Of a stretch of 64,000 bases of DNA, positions 32,109-39,658 are shown piece by piece. Position 1 is the first letter of the stretch, and the number at the start of each line of letters is the position of its first letter. The notes beneath the pieces were generated by a model. The model was not told where the DNA came from, ran no database searches, and saw only the letters and a list, made by a program, of their open reading frames with translations. The position numbers and the translations under genes are program-made. Source of the DNA: Aurantimonas sp. Leaf443 (GTDB lineage: Bacteria > Pseudomonadota > Alphaproteobacteria > Rhizobiales > Rhizobiaceae); contig NZ_LMRD01000006.1 in NCBI RefSeq assembly GCF_001425575.1, positions 507,977-571,976 on the forward strand, in the 5' to 3' direction.

Positions 32109-32546
32109 ATGTCAAAGTATATCCCTTATATTCTGTTCACGGTCTTCACCAATGCGGCCGCGCAGGTGATGCTGAAATACGGGATGATGCAGCTCGGGCC
32201 GCTGAGCTTCGCCGGCGTCAATCCGATCCTGAAGATCCTGCAGATCGTGTTCAGCCCCTTCGTGTTCCTCGGCCTGTGCACCTTCGTGATCTCGATGGCC
32301 TCGCACCTCTTCGTGCTCTCCAAGGTCGAGCTGTCCTACGCCTATCCCTTCCTGTCGCTCGCCTACGTCGCGGTCGCCGTCATCGCCTATTTCGTCTTCC
32401 ACGAGGACCTGAACGCGATGCGCGTCGGCGGCATCGCCCTCATCTGCGTCGGCACCTTCTTCATCGCCCAGGGCGGATCGACGATCCACGGCGAAGAGGA
32501 CGTCGCCGCGCTTTCCAACGCCCGTTCCAACGAGGTCTCCCAGTGA
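32109..32546 (+). CDS. Small EamA/SMR-like membrane protein, candidate lipid-sugar flippase (ArnE/F-like)
   Basis: 145 residues with four membrane helices: IPYILFTVFTNAAAQVMLKYGM, IVFSPFVFLGLCTFVISMASHLFV, YPFLSLAYVAVAVIAYFVF and GGIALICVGTFFIAQGG. The pattern AAAQVMLKYG with SKVELSYAYPFLSLAYV is that of ArnE/ArnF and related SMR-like proteins that move undecaprenyl-phospho-aminoarabinose across the membrane. Here it could flip the polyprenyl-phosphate pentose made by the neighbouring enzymes. ATG 32109 has AGGA 7 bases upstream. It overlaps the SDR gene by GTGA. Confidence 0.75.
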   Translation: MSKYIPYILFTVFTNAAAQVMLKYGMMQLGPLSFAGVNPILKILQIVFSPFVFLGLCTFVISMASHLFVLSKVELSYAYPFLSLAYVAVAVIAYFVFHEDLNAMRVGGIALICVGTFFIAQGGSTIHGEEDVAALSNARSNEVSQ

Positions 32547-33553
32547 AGCACATCCTTTTCGGCGGCGACGGCTTCGTCGGCCGCCATCTCGCCCAGCGCC
32601 TCGTCCAAGACGGCGAACAGGTCGTCGTCGCCGACATCGCGAAGAGCGATCTGCCCCATTACGGCCGCGCCGAGTTCCTGCAGACGGACGTGACCGACAG
32701 GGACGCCGTCGCCCGCGTGCCGATCGCGCCCGGCGACATGGTCTACAACCTCTCGGCCAAGATGCTCTCGCCGCTGCAGGTGCGCGCCAAGCGCCACGAC
32801 TTCTTCTTCCCCGTGAACTACCACGGCACCGTCAACATCATCGAGGCCATGGACAGGGCCGGCGCGCGCGACCTCGTCCACTTCACCACCGACATGATCT
32901 ACGGCCACACCGTGGTGACGCCGATGACCGAGGACCACCCGGTCGCCCCGCTCGGCGAATACGGTCTCTCCAAGCTGAAGACAGAGGAACTGGCCGCCGA
33001 GTGGCGCGAGAAGGGCATGAACATCTCGCTCTTCCGCCCGCGCCTCATCATCGGCCCGGGCCGGCTCGGCATCCTGGAGAAGCTCTTCAAGCTGATCGAC
33101 GCCAACCTGCCGGTGCCGATGATCGGGTCGGGCCGCAATCCCTACCAGTTCATCTCCGTCTTCGACTGTGCCGAGGCCGCGCGCCTCGCCTGGAAGGCGG
33201 GCGTTCCGAACGAGGCCTACAATCTCGGCTCGCTGAACCCGCCGCCGGTGAGGAAGCTTCTCGGCGACCTCGTGCGCCATGCGGGCTCCAAATCGCTGCT
33301 GATCCCCACGCCCGCCTGGGCGGTGAAGAAGACGCTCGATCTCTTCGACGCGCTGAACATGCCCATCATGGACCCCGAGCAGTATCTCATCGCCGACGAG
33401 GAATGCGTGCTCGACGTCTCCAAGGGCGCCCGCCAGCTCGGCTGGGTCCCGAAATACCGGGACGAGGACATGCTGATCGCCGCCTATAGCGAGTACCGCG
33501 CCAAGCGCACCGGCAAGACCGCTCCGCGCGGCTTCGCCCAGCCGGCCGAATAA
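32543..33553 (+). CDS. NAD-dependent epimerase/dehydratase-family protein (extended SDR)
   Basis: 336 residues from a GTG start. The N-terminal dinucleotide motif is FGGDGFVGRHLAQRL, followed by VVADI, then HFTTDMIYGH and the catalytic Tyr-x3-Lys in YGLSKLKTEELA. The C-terminal substrate region LRPRLIIGPGRLGILEKLF to NPYQFISVFDCAEAA is that of nucleotide-sugar or lipid-sugar epimerases/reductases. It might reduce or epimerise the keto sugar from the DprE1-like oxidase, in place of DprE2, which belongs to the short classical SDRs. That role is inference. Confidence 0.83.
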   Translation: MKHILFGGDGFVGRHLAQRLVQDGEQVVVADIAKSDLPHYGRAEFLQTDVTDRDAVARVPIAPGDMVYNLSAKMLSPLQVRAKRHDFFFPVNYHGTVNIIEAMDRAGARDLVHFTTDMIYGHTVVTPMTEDHPVAPLGEYGLSKLKTEELAAEWREKGMNISLFRPRLIIGPGRLGILEKLFKLIDANLPVPMIGSGRNPYQFISVFDCAEAARLAWKAGVPNEAYNLGSLNPPPVRKLLGDLVRHAGSKSLLIPTPAWAVKKTLDLFDALNMPIMDPEQYLIADEECVLDVSKGARQLGWVPKYRDEDMLIAAYSEYRAKRTGKTAPRGFAQPAE

Positions 33554-33564
33554 GGATAGATCCG

Positions 33565-35013
33565 ATGCTCGACCGTCCCACCCTCGCAGCCCCCGCGCTC
33601 GACACCTATCGCGGCCCCGTGAAGCCGGCGCTCCTCACCGTCGAGGAGGCCAAGGCCCTCGACGTCGCCACGATGGCGGACCTGTTCAAGGCCCATATCA
33701 ACCCCGGCCAGTTCCATTTCATGAAGCTGCTCGGCTTCCACAAGATCAAGGTCGAGCGTGCCGAGGGCATGTACTACATCGACCAGAACGGCCGGAAGAT
33801 CCTCGACTTCTTCGGCGGCTTCGGCTCGCTCGCCTTCGGCCACAACCACCCGAAGATCGTGGCGGCCCGCCAGCGCTTCCAGGACGAGAAGCGCCACGAG
33901 ATCGCCATCGCCTTCCTGTCGCAATACGCCTCGGCGCTCGCCAAGAATCTGGCCGCCGTCAGCCCCGGCGAGCTCGACATGGTCTTCCTCGGCTCGTCCG
34001 GCTCGGAGGCGATGGAAGCGGCGCTGAAAGTGGCCGAGCGGGCCTCGGGCCGCAAGAACTGCAAGTTCGTGCATGCCGAGAACTCCTTCCACGGGAAGAC
34101 CAAGGGCGTCCTCTCCATCACGGACTCGCCGCTCTATAAGGGCGAGTTCCGCCTCGTCGGAAACAATTACAAGGTCCCGTTCGGCGACCTCGGGGCGCTG
34201 ACCCGCGCCGTGGAGAGCGACCCGGAGATCGGCGTCGTGGTTCTGGAGACGATCCAGGGCGGCGGCGGCATCATCGAGGCCTCCACCGAATACTGGCAGG
34301 GCGTGCGCGCCCTTTGCGACAAGCACAAGGTGATCTGGATCGCCGACGAGGTGCAGTGCGGCTACGGGCGCTCGGGCACGTTCTACGCCTTCGAGGCGCA
34401 TGGCGTGGTGCCGGACGTGACCGCGCTCGCCAAGTCGCTCGGCGGCGGCAAGGCGGCGGTCGGCGCGATGATCGCCCGGCGCGACGTCTACATGAAGGCC
34501 TATGGCACGCCGAAGACGGCCATGATCCACGCCTTCGCCACGTTCGGCGGCATCGGCGAGGGCTGCGTGACGGCCATCGAGGCGCTGAACGTCCTCTACG
34601 ACGAGGACCTGATCGGCAATGCCGCGGAGACGGGCGCCTATCTCAAGGAGCGCCTGCAGACGATCGCCGAGAAACATCCGACGATCATCAAGGAGGTGCG
34701 CGGGCGCGGCCTGATGGTGGGCCTGGAGTTCCACGACTTCTCGCGCACCCTGCCGCTGGCCCTGCGCCCGATGGTGGCGCTGCTCGACGACAAGCTGAAG
34801 GGCTCGCTCTCGGGCTTCATCGGCGCGCTTCTCCTGCGCGACTACGACTGCCTCGTCGCCTTCACCGAGTACAACCGCAACGTCATCCGCCTGGAACCGC
34901 CGCTGATCTGCGGCGAGGCGCATGTCGATCAGTTCTGCGACGCGCTGGACGCGCTTCTGTCGCGCGGGATCGTCGGCATCGTGAAGGACTTCGTGAAGTC
35001 GCAGATCGCCTGA
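33565..35013 (+). CDS. Class III PLP-dependent aminotransferase
   Basis: 482 residues. The fold-type-I class III motifs are GRKILDFFGGFGSLAFGHNHP, LGSSGSEAMEAALKVAERASG, FHGKTKGVLSIT, VIWIADEVQCGYGRSG and the PLP-binding Lys290 in DVTALAKSLGGGK. It transfers an amino group to an aldehyde or ketone. Position after the oxidase and SDR suggests amination of a keto or aldehyde sugar intermediate. Alternatives are a GABA/ornithine-type enzyme or HpnO, the hopanoid aminotransferase, although no hpn genes are present. It is 11 bp downstream of the SDR gene. Confidence 0.85.
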   Translation: MLDRPTLAAPALDTYRGPVKPALLTVEEAKALDVATMADLFKAHINPGQFHFMKLLGFHKIKVERAEGMYYIDQNGRKILDFFGGFGSLAFGHNHPKIVAARQRFQDEKRHEIAIAFLSQYASALAKNLAAVSPGELDMVFLGSSGSEAMEAALKVAERASGRKNCKFVHAENSFHGKTKGVLSITDSPLYKGEFRLVGNNYKVPFGDLGALTRAVESDPEIGVVVLETIQGGGGIIEASTEYWQGVRALCDKHKVIWIADEVQCGYGRSGTFYAFEAHGVVPDVTALAKSLGGGKAAVGAMIARRDVYMKAYGTPKTAMIHAFATFGGIGEGCVTAIEALNVLYDEDLIGNAAETGAYLKERLQTIAEKHPTIIKEVRGRGLMVGLEFHDFSRTLPLALRPMVALLDDKLKGSLSGFIGALLLRDYDCLVAFTEYNRNVIRLEPPLICGEAHVDQFCDALDALLSRGIVGIVKDFVKSQIA

Positions 35014-35105
35014 TCGGCGCCTGCGCCCCGCCCGCCTCGCGGGCGGGGCCGTTCGTCCGCGGGCGGTGCCGCGGACCGTTGCCACGCGTGCCGGGAACCG
35101 TTCCG

Positions 35106-36308
35106 ATGAGCCTTGCCGATCACCCGACCAGCCCGTTCGACGGGCCCGCGCTGCGCCGACTGGGGCGGGGACTGCGCGAGGCGCTGACGCCGCGCCTCAT
35201 GCGCGCGGTGTCGATCGGCCTCTTCTGCGCGATGGTGCTCCTGTCCGCCGCCACGGCGATCCTGAAGCCGGAATACAACTGGGACATGGGTCCCTATATC
35301 GCGGTGTCGCTGGAGGATCGGATCGCCGATCCCGTGGCGCTCCACGAAGCGGCCTGGAGCGGCATCCGCGCGGCGGCGCCCGCCGGGCAATGGTACACGC
35401 TGAGCGCCGGCAATCCCTACAATGCCGATCTGTGGGCGAACCCGCGGCACTTCTTCTCCCAGCTCACCATGTACCGCGTGAAGATCGGCTACACGCAGGC
35501 CATCCGGCTCCTCGACCACGTCGTCTCGCCGGTCATGGCCACGATCCTCATCGGCGCCCTCTCGGCGCTCGGCGTCGGCGCGATCGTCCTCTACTGGTCG
35601 GTGCGCGGCGGTTTCGCGGAATCGGCCGCCCTGTTCCTGCCGGTCCTCGTCCTGGCCGGCTACTTCAACATGGCGCTGCTCGCGACGCCCGATCTGTTCA
35701 TGGCCGTGTTCGGCCTCGCCGGGGTCTATCTCGTCGTCCACAACCGGCCCTGGGCCTCGGTGCCCTTCCTTCTCGCCATGTATCTGGTGCGGCCGGACGG
35801 GATCATCTTCCTCTTCGCGCTGCTCCTCTCGGCGATCGCTTTCGGCTACGCCCGCCTGCCGATGCTCCTCGCCTTCGTCGCGGCCCTCCTCCTCTACGGG
35901 CCGATCGCCCATGCCGCCGGGCATCCCGGCTGGTGGCCGCATTTCTACTTCTCCAACATCCAGCTGCAGAACGACATGACCGGCTTCGCCCCGGCCTTCA
36001 GCGTCCTCGACTATCTGCGCGGTGTGGCGCGCGGCCTCTCGGTGGCGCTGCGTCTCAACAACTGGCCGATGCTGATGCTGCTTCTGGCCGGCGGCTGGGT
36101 CCTGCTGGCGCTGAACGGACTGGCGCCGTCGCGGCGCGGGACGATGATGCTGGTGGCGCTCGTCCTGTGCTTCCTCGGCAAGTTCGCGACCTTCCCGCTG
36201 CCGGACGACCGGGTCTACTTCCTCTTCGTCGCCGCCTTCGCGATGGTGCTCTTCGAAGCCTGGAAGCCGCGCCTCGATTATCGCGGGACGGCGGCGTCGA
36301 TCGCCTGA
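35106..36308 (+). CDS. Polytopic membrane protein, possible GT-C glycosyltransferase
   Basis: 400 residues with about nine or ten membrane helices from residue 40 onward. An acidic stretch directly after the first helix (ILKPEYNWDMGPYIAVSLEDRI) resembles the periplasmic loop of GT-C enzymes, where an Asp near TM1 is catalytic. YLVVHNRPWASVPFLLAMYLVRPDGIIFLF resembles the core of polyprenyl-phosphate-sugar-using transferases. I did not recognise a named family. As last gene of this run it would be the enzyme that uses the lipid-linked pentose outside. Confidence 0.6.
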   Translation: MSLADHPTSPFDGPALRRLGRGLREALTPRLMRAVSIGLFCAMVLLSAATAILKPEYNWDMGPYIAVSLEDRIADPVALHEAAWSGIRAAAPAGQWYTLSAGNPYNADLWANPRHFFSQLTMYRVKIGYTQAIRLLDHVVSPVMATILIGALSALGVGAIVLYWSVRGGFAESAALFLPVLVLAGYFNMALLATPDLFMAVFGLAGVYLVVHNRPWASVPFLLAMYLVRPDGIIFLFALLLSAIAFGYARLPMLLAFVAALLLYGPIAHAAGHPGWWPHFYFSNIQLQNDMTGFAPAFSVLDYLRGVARGLSVALRLNNWPMLMLLLAGGWVLLALNGLAPSRRGTMMLVALVLCFLGKFATFPLPDDRVYFLFVAAFAMVLFEAWKPRLDYRGTAASIA

Positions 36309-36393
36309 CGCAGGTGGACCGCGACCGGCCCGGGGCGGCCGGTGCCGGAACTGTGAATTGCAACGATGCAGGTCCCATCGTGAACTTGCGTCC

Positions 36394-37287
36394 ATGTCCA
36401 GCGTCCGTCCGTCCCGACACGCCGCATCGATCCTCCTGGCCGCGCTTCTGGCCGCCGGGCCGGCCATGGCGCAGGGCACGCCGCGCGGTCTCGGGACCCT
36501 CGGCGCGGGCTCGGGCGAGGGCGGCGTGAAGGTGGATGTCGAACTGGTCCTCGCCGTCGACGTCTCCTGGTCGATGGACCGCTCCGAACAGGAGATCCAG
36601 CGCGAGGGCTATGCGGCCGCGTTCCGCTCGCCCGAGGTGCAGAAGGCGATCATGGAGGGCGGTTTCGGCAAGGTCGCCGTGACCTATGTCGAATGGGCGG
36701 GGACCTTCTCCCAGTCGATCGTCGTGCCCTGGACCGTGATCTCGTCGAAGGAGAGCGCCGACGCCTTCGCCTACGCGCTGGTGACCGAGGAGCCCGAACG
36801 CGAACGGCGAACCTCCATCTCCGCGGCCATCGACTATGTCGTGCCGCTCTTCTCGAACAACGGCTACGACGCGCCCCGGCGGGTCATCGACCTGTCCGGC
36901 GACGGGCCCAACAACCAGGGCCGCAGCGTTCTGGAAGCGCGCGACGCGGCCATCGCGCGCGGCATCACCATCAACGGCCTGCCGCTCATGACCTCGGGCG
37001 ACCGCTATTCGAACTGGGGCTCGATCCCCCATCTCGACCGCTATTACGAGGCCTGCGTGATCGGGGGGCCGCGCGCCTTCATGATTCCGGTGAACGACTG
37101 GTCGCAGTTCCCGGAGGCCGTGCGTCGCAAGCTCGTCCTGGAACTCGCCGGCGGCTGGCCCCCGGAAACGGCGCCGGACGCCGACGCCCCCGCGATCGTG
37201 CCCGCCCAGGCCGACGCCTCGACCGACTGCCTCGTCGGCGAGCGGCTCTGGAACGAGCGCCAGCGCAAATGGATGGGCGATCAGTAG
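36394..37287 (+). CDS. DUF1194 (von Willebrand factor A-like) secreted protein
   Basis: 297 residues with a signal peptide (ASILLAALLAAGPAMAQ). A vWA-like domain follows with an intact MIDAS start D56-V-S58-W-S60 (LVLAVDVSWSMDRSEQEIQREGYAAAF), then TYVEWAG, RRTSISAAIDY, VIDLSGDGPNNQG, and INGLPLM. DUF1194 proteins are widespread in Hyphomicrobiales; their role is unknown. It probably binds a metal and a protein ligand in the periplasm. No operon link to either neighbour is evident. Confidence 0.85.
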   Translation: MSSVRPSRHAASILLAALLAAGPAMAQGTPRGLGTLGAGSGEGGVKVDVELVLAVDVSWSMDRSEQEIQREGYAAAFRSPEVQKAIMEGGFGKVAVTYVEWAGTFSQSIVVPWTVISSKESADAFAYALVTEEPERERRTSISAAIDYVVPLFSNNGYDAPRRVIDLSGDGPNNQGRSVLEARDAAIARGITINGLPLMTSGDRYSNWGSIPHLDRYYEACVIGGPRAFMIPVNDWSQFPEAVRRKLVLELAGGWPPETAPDADAPAIVPAQADASTDCLVGERLWNERQRKWMGDQ

Positions 37288-37508
37288 GATCGCGCCTTCG
37301 CCGGCGGCGGCACGGCGGCGCCTTGCCTTCTTGCGGAACCCCGAGACGACCACGCGCTGCCTTCTCGCCGCGAGGAGACGGTCCCGGCAAGGGGATGCGG
37401 AACGCTTTGCGTCGAGTGCGGCGTGTCCGAATGCATGTCGGCACGAGGACAGCCGCCCCAGGCCCGGCGTGCGTCACAAGTCATCGGCTAGATATCACAG
37501 AATTCCTG

Positions 37509-37536
37509 TTGCGAAACCGAGCCGCGGTGTTACAAG
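37509..37536 (+). promoter_or_regulatory. Possible promoter of the deoR-eryH-eryI operon
   Basis: TTGCGA (37509-37514) and TACAAG (37531-37536) are spaced 16 bp and lie about 45 bp before the ATG at 37583. The rest of the 295-bp gap (37288-37582) shows no further gene or clear motif. Each box matches four of six consensus bases, so the call is weak. Confidence 0.35.
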
Positions 37537-37582
37537 ACGAAGTGGCGCCAGGAGGGGCGCCCCGGTTCGGGAGCCACGCGAC

Positions 37583-38356
37583 ATGAAGCGGGAGGATCGC
37601 CATCGGCAAATCCTCGACCTGCTCGTGGAGAGCGGGACGGTGGCGCTCGAGAGCCTCGCGCAGCACTGCGCGGTCTCGCGGATGACCATCCACCGCGATC
37701 TCGACGACCTCGAGGCGGAGGGCCTGTTGCGCAAGGTGCGCGGCGGGGCGACGATCGAGGCGAGCGGGCAGTTCGAGAGCGACTTCCGCTACCGGGCGCG
37801 CGTGGCGGCGGACGAGAAGCGGGCCGTCGCGCGGCGGGCGGCGCAGTTCGTCGAGCCGGGCATGAGCGTGATGATCGACGACGGTTCGACCTCGCAGATG
37901 GTCGTGCCCTTTCTCCTCGAGAAGCGGCCGCTGACCGTCATCACCAACAACATGGCGGTGATCGCGGGCCTGCAGATGGAACAGGGCTTCGACCTCATCG
38001 CGCTCGGCGGCACCTATTCGCGCAAGTTCAACGGCTTCTTCGGCACGCTGACCGACGCGGCGCTGCGTTCGCTGCGCGCCGATGTCTCGCTCCTGTCGAG
38101 TTCGGCGATCGAGGGGCGCACGGCGTTCCACCAGGACCAGGAGGTTCTGGAGGCCAAGCGGGCGATGATCGCCTCTTCGGCGCGGCGCTACCTCCTCGTC
38201 GATCACCAGAAGTTCGGGCGCACGGCCCTTCATCTCCTCACCGATCTCGGCGTCTTCGACGCCGTCGTGACGTCCGCGGCGCTCGGGCCGGAGCGGGCCG
38301 AGGCGTTGCGCCGGGAGGGGATCAACCTGACATTCGCCGAGGAGAGCGACGCATGA
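37583..38356 (+). CDS. DeoR-family transcriptional regulator (EryR-like)
   Basis: 257 residues: N-terminal DeoR helix-turn-helix (RHRQILDLLVESGTVALESLAQHCAVSRMTIHRDLDDLEAEGLLRKVRGGA) and a C-terminal sugar-phosphate-binding DeoRC domain (DDGSTSQMVVPFLLEKRPLTVITNNMAVI, LGGTYSRKFNGFFG, VDHQKFGRTALH). It is coupled by ATGA to eryH. In Brucella and Rhizobium a DeoR gene also precedes tpiA2 and rpiB of erythritol catabolism (called eryR in R. leguminosarum). It likely represses these genes until a tetrose or tetrulose phosphate accumulates. Confidence 0.87.
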   Translation: MKREDRHRQILDLLVESGTVALESLAQHCAVSRMTIHRDLDDLEAEGLLRKVRGGATIEASGQFESDFRYRARVAADEKRAVARRAAQFVEPGMSVMIDDGSTSQMVVPFLLEKRPLTVITNNMAVIAGLQMEQGFDLIALGGTYSRKFNGFFGTLTDAALRSLRADVSLLSSSAIEGRTAFHQDQEVLEAKRAMIASSARRYLLVDHQKFGRTALHLLTDLGVFDAVVTSAALGPERAEALRREGINLTFAEESDA

Positions 38357-39117
38357 CGGACAAGACGCAGGTGTGGATCGGCACCAGCTGGAAGATGAAC
38401 AAGACGCTCGCCGAGGCGCGGCGCTTCGCCGAAGGCCTCGTGGGCACGTCCGGCGATCCGCGCATCCAGCGCTTCGTCATCCCGCCCTTCACGGCGGTGC
38501 GCGAGGTGAAGGCGCTCCTGTCCGGGACCGACGTCATGGTCGGCGCGCAGACCATGCACTGGGCCGACGAGGGCGCCTGGACCGGCGAGATCTCGCCTCT
38601 GATGCTGAAGGATTGCGGGCTCGACATGGTCGAGCTCGGCCATTCGGAGCGGCGCGCGCATTTCGGCGAGAGCGACGAGACGGTCGGCCGCAAGACGGAA
38701 GCGGCGGTGCGCCACGGGCTCGTGCCGCTCATCTGCATCGGCGAGAGCGCCGAGGACAAGGCGGCGGGCCGCGCCGACGCGGTGCTGCGCGCCGAGGTCG
38801 AGGGCGCGCTCGCTCGCCTGTCGGACGATCAGAAGGCGGCGCCGATCCTCCTTGCCTACGAGCCCGTCTGGGCGATCGGAGAGGGCGGCACGCCGGCCTC
38901 GCCCGACTATGCCGACGAGCGTCAGGCGCGCATCATCGAGGTGTCGCAGGCCATGGTCGGGCGCCGGCTGCCCTGCCTCTACGGCGGCAGCGTCAATCCC
39001 GGCAACGCGGCCGACCTCATCCAGCGCCCGCATATCGACGGGCTGTTCATCGGGCGCTCGGCCTGGACCATCGAGGGCTATCTCGACATCCTGTCGCGCT
39101 GCGCCAAGGTCCTCTGA
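38353..39117 (+). CDS. eryH: Triose-phosphate-isomerase-like L-erythrulose-1-phosphate isomerase
   Basis: 254 residues with the TIM barrel active site: Lys in GTSWKMNKT, catalytic His in VELGHSERR, Glu in [12 protein letters not shown] and phosphate loop YGGSVNPGN. Housekeeping TpiA usually reads GNWKMN; the TSWKMN variant and the DeoR-tpiA2-rpiB context mark it as EryH. In Brucella EryH converts L-erythrulose 1-phosphate to D-erythrulose 4-phosphate. It follows deoR with ATGA and precedes eryI by 16 bp. Confidence 0.88.
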   Translation: MTDKTQVWIGTSWKMNKTLAEARRFAEGLVGTSGDPRIQRFVIPPFTAVREVKALLSGTDVMVGAQTMHWADEGAWTGEISPLMLKDCGLDMVELGHSERRAHFGESDETVGRKTEAAVRHGLVPLICIGESAEDKAAGRADAVLRAEVEGALARLSDDQKAAPILLAYEPVWAIGEGGTPASPDYADERQARIIEVSQAMVGRRLPCLYGGSVNPGNAADLIQRPHIDGLFIGRSAWTIEGYLDILSRCAKVL

Positions 39118-39133
39118 GAAAAGGGAGAAACCC

Positions 39134-39595
39134 ATGAAGATCGCCATCGCGGGAGACAGCGCCGGAGCCCCGCTCGCCAAGGTGCTCGCCGAGCACCTGA
39201 CCGGCCGGGCCGGGCTCGAGGTCAGCGAAGTCTCGACCCCGCCGTCGGGCTCGGAAGAATATTACGCCAACCTGTCCGAGCGTGTCGCCAACGGCGTGCT
39301 CGACGGCACCTACGACCGCGCCATCCTGTGCTGCGGCACCGGCATCGGCGTCTGCCTCTCGGCCAACAAGGTGCCGGGCATCCGCGCCGCGCAGACCCAC
39401 GACACCTATTCGGCCGAGCGCGCCGCGCTCTCCAACAACGCCCAGATCATCACGATGGGCGCGCGCGTCGTCGGCACGGAACTCGCCAAGAGCATCGCCG
39501 AGGCCTTTCTCGCCGCCGAATACGACCCGAACGGCCGTTCGGCCGCCAATGTCGACGCGATCGACGCCCTCGACGCGAAATATCACGGCGCCTGA
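39134..39595 (+). CDS. eryI: RpiB-like D-erythrulose-4-phosphate isomerase
   Basis: 153 residues of the RpiB/LacAB isomerase family: [20 protein letters not shown], active-site Cys in [23 protein letters not shown] and [15 protein letters not shown]. In erythritol catabolism EryI turns D-erythrulose 4-phosphate into D-erythrose 4-phosphate for the pentose phosphate pathway. A strong GGGAGA lies 8 bases before the ATG. It ends the DeoR operon and faces a convergent operon across a hairpin. Confidence 0.88.
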   Translation: MKIAIAGDSAGAPLAKVLAEHLTGRAGLEVSEVSTPPSGSEEYYANLSERVANGVLDGTYDRAILCCGTGIGVCLSANKVPGIRAAQTHDTYSAERAALSNNAQIITMGARVVGTELAKSIAEAFLAAEYDPNGRSAANVDAIDALDAKYHGA

Positions 39596-39612
39596 CGGCA
39601 TCCGTCACGAAC

Positions 39613-39638
39613 GGCCTTTCCCGTCCGCGGGAGAGGCC
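39613..39638. terminator. Hairpin terminator between convergent operons
   Basis: The stem GGCCTTTCCCG / CGGGAGAGGCC (one G-U pair) with loop TCCG lies 18 bases after the eryI stop and 21 bases after the convergent dehydrogenase stop. No T-run follows. Confidence 0.6.
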
Positions 39639-39658
39639 TCTGGCGCTCGCCTGCGCCT

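Noticed and set aside
32543-33553. SDR as true DprE2
   Set aside because: DprE2 is a classical SDR of about 250 residues; this is a 336-residue extended SDR with a C-terminal substrate domain.
33565-35013. Aminotransferase as hopanoid HpnO
   Set aside because: Same broad class, but no hpn or squalene-hopene genes are in the window; left only as an alternative.
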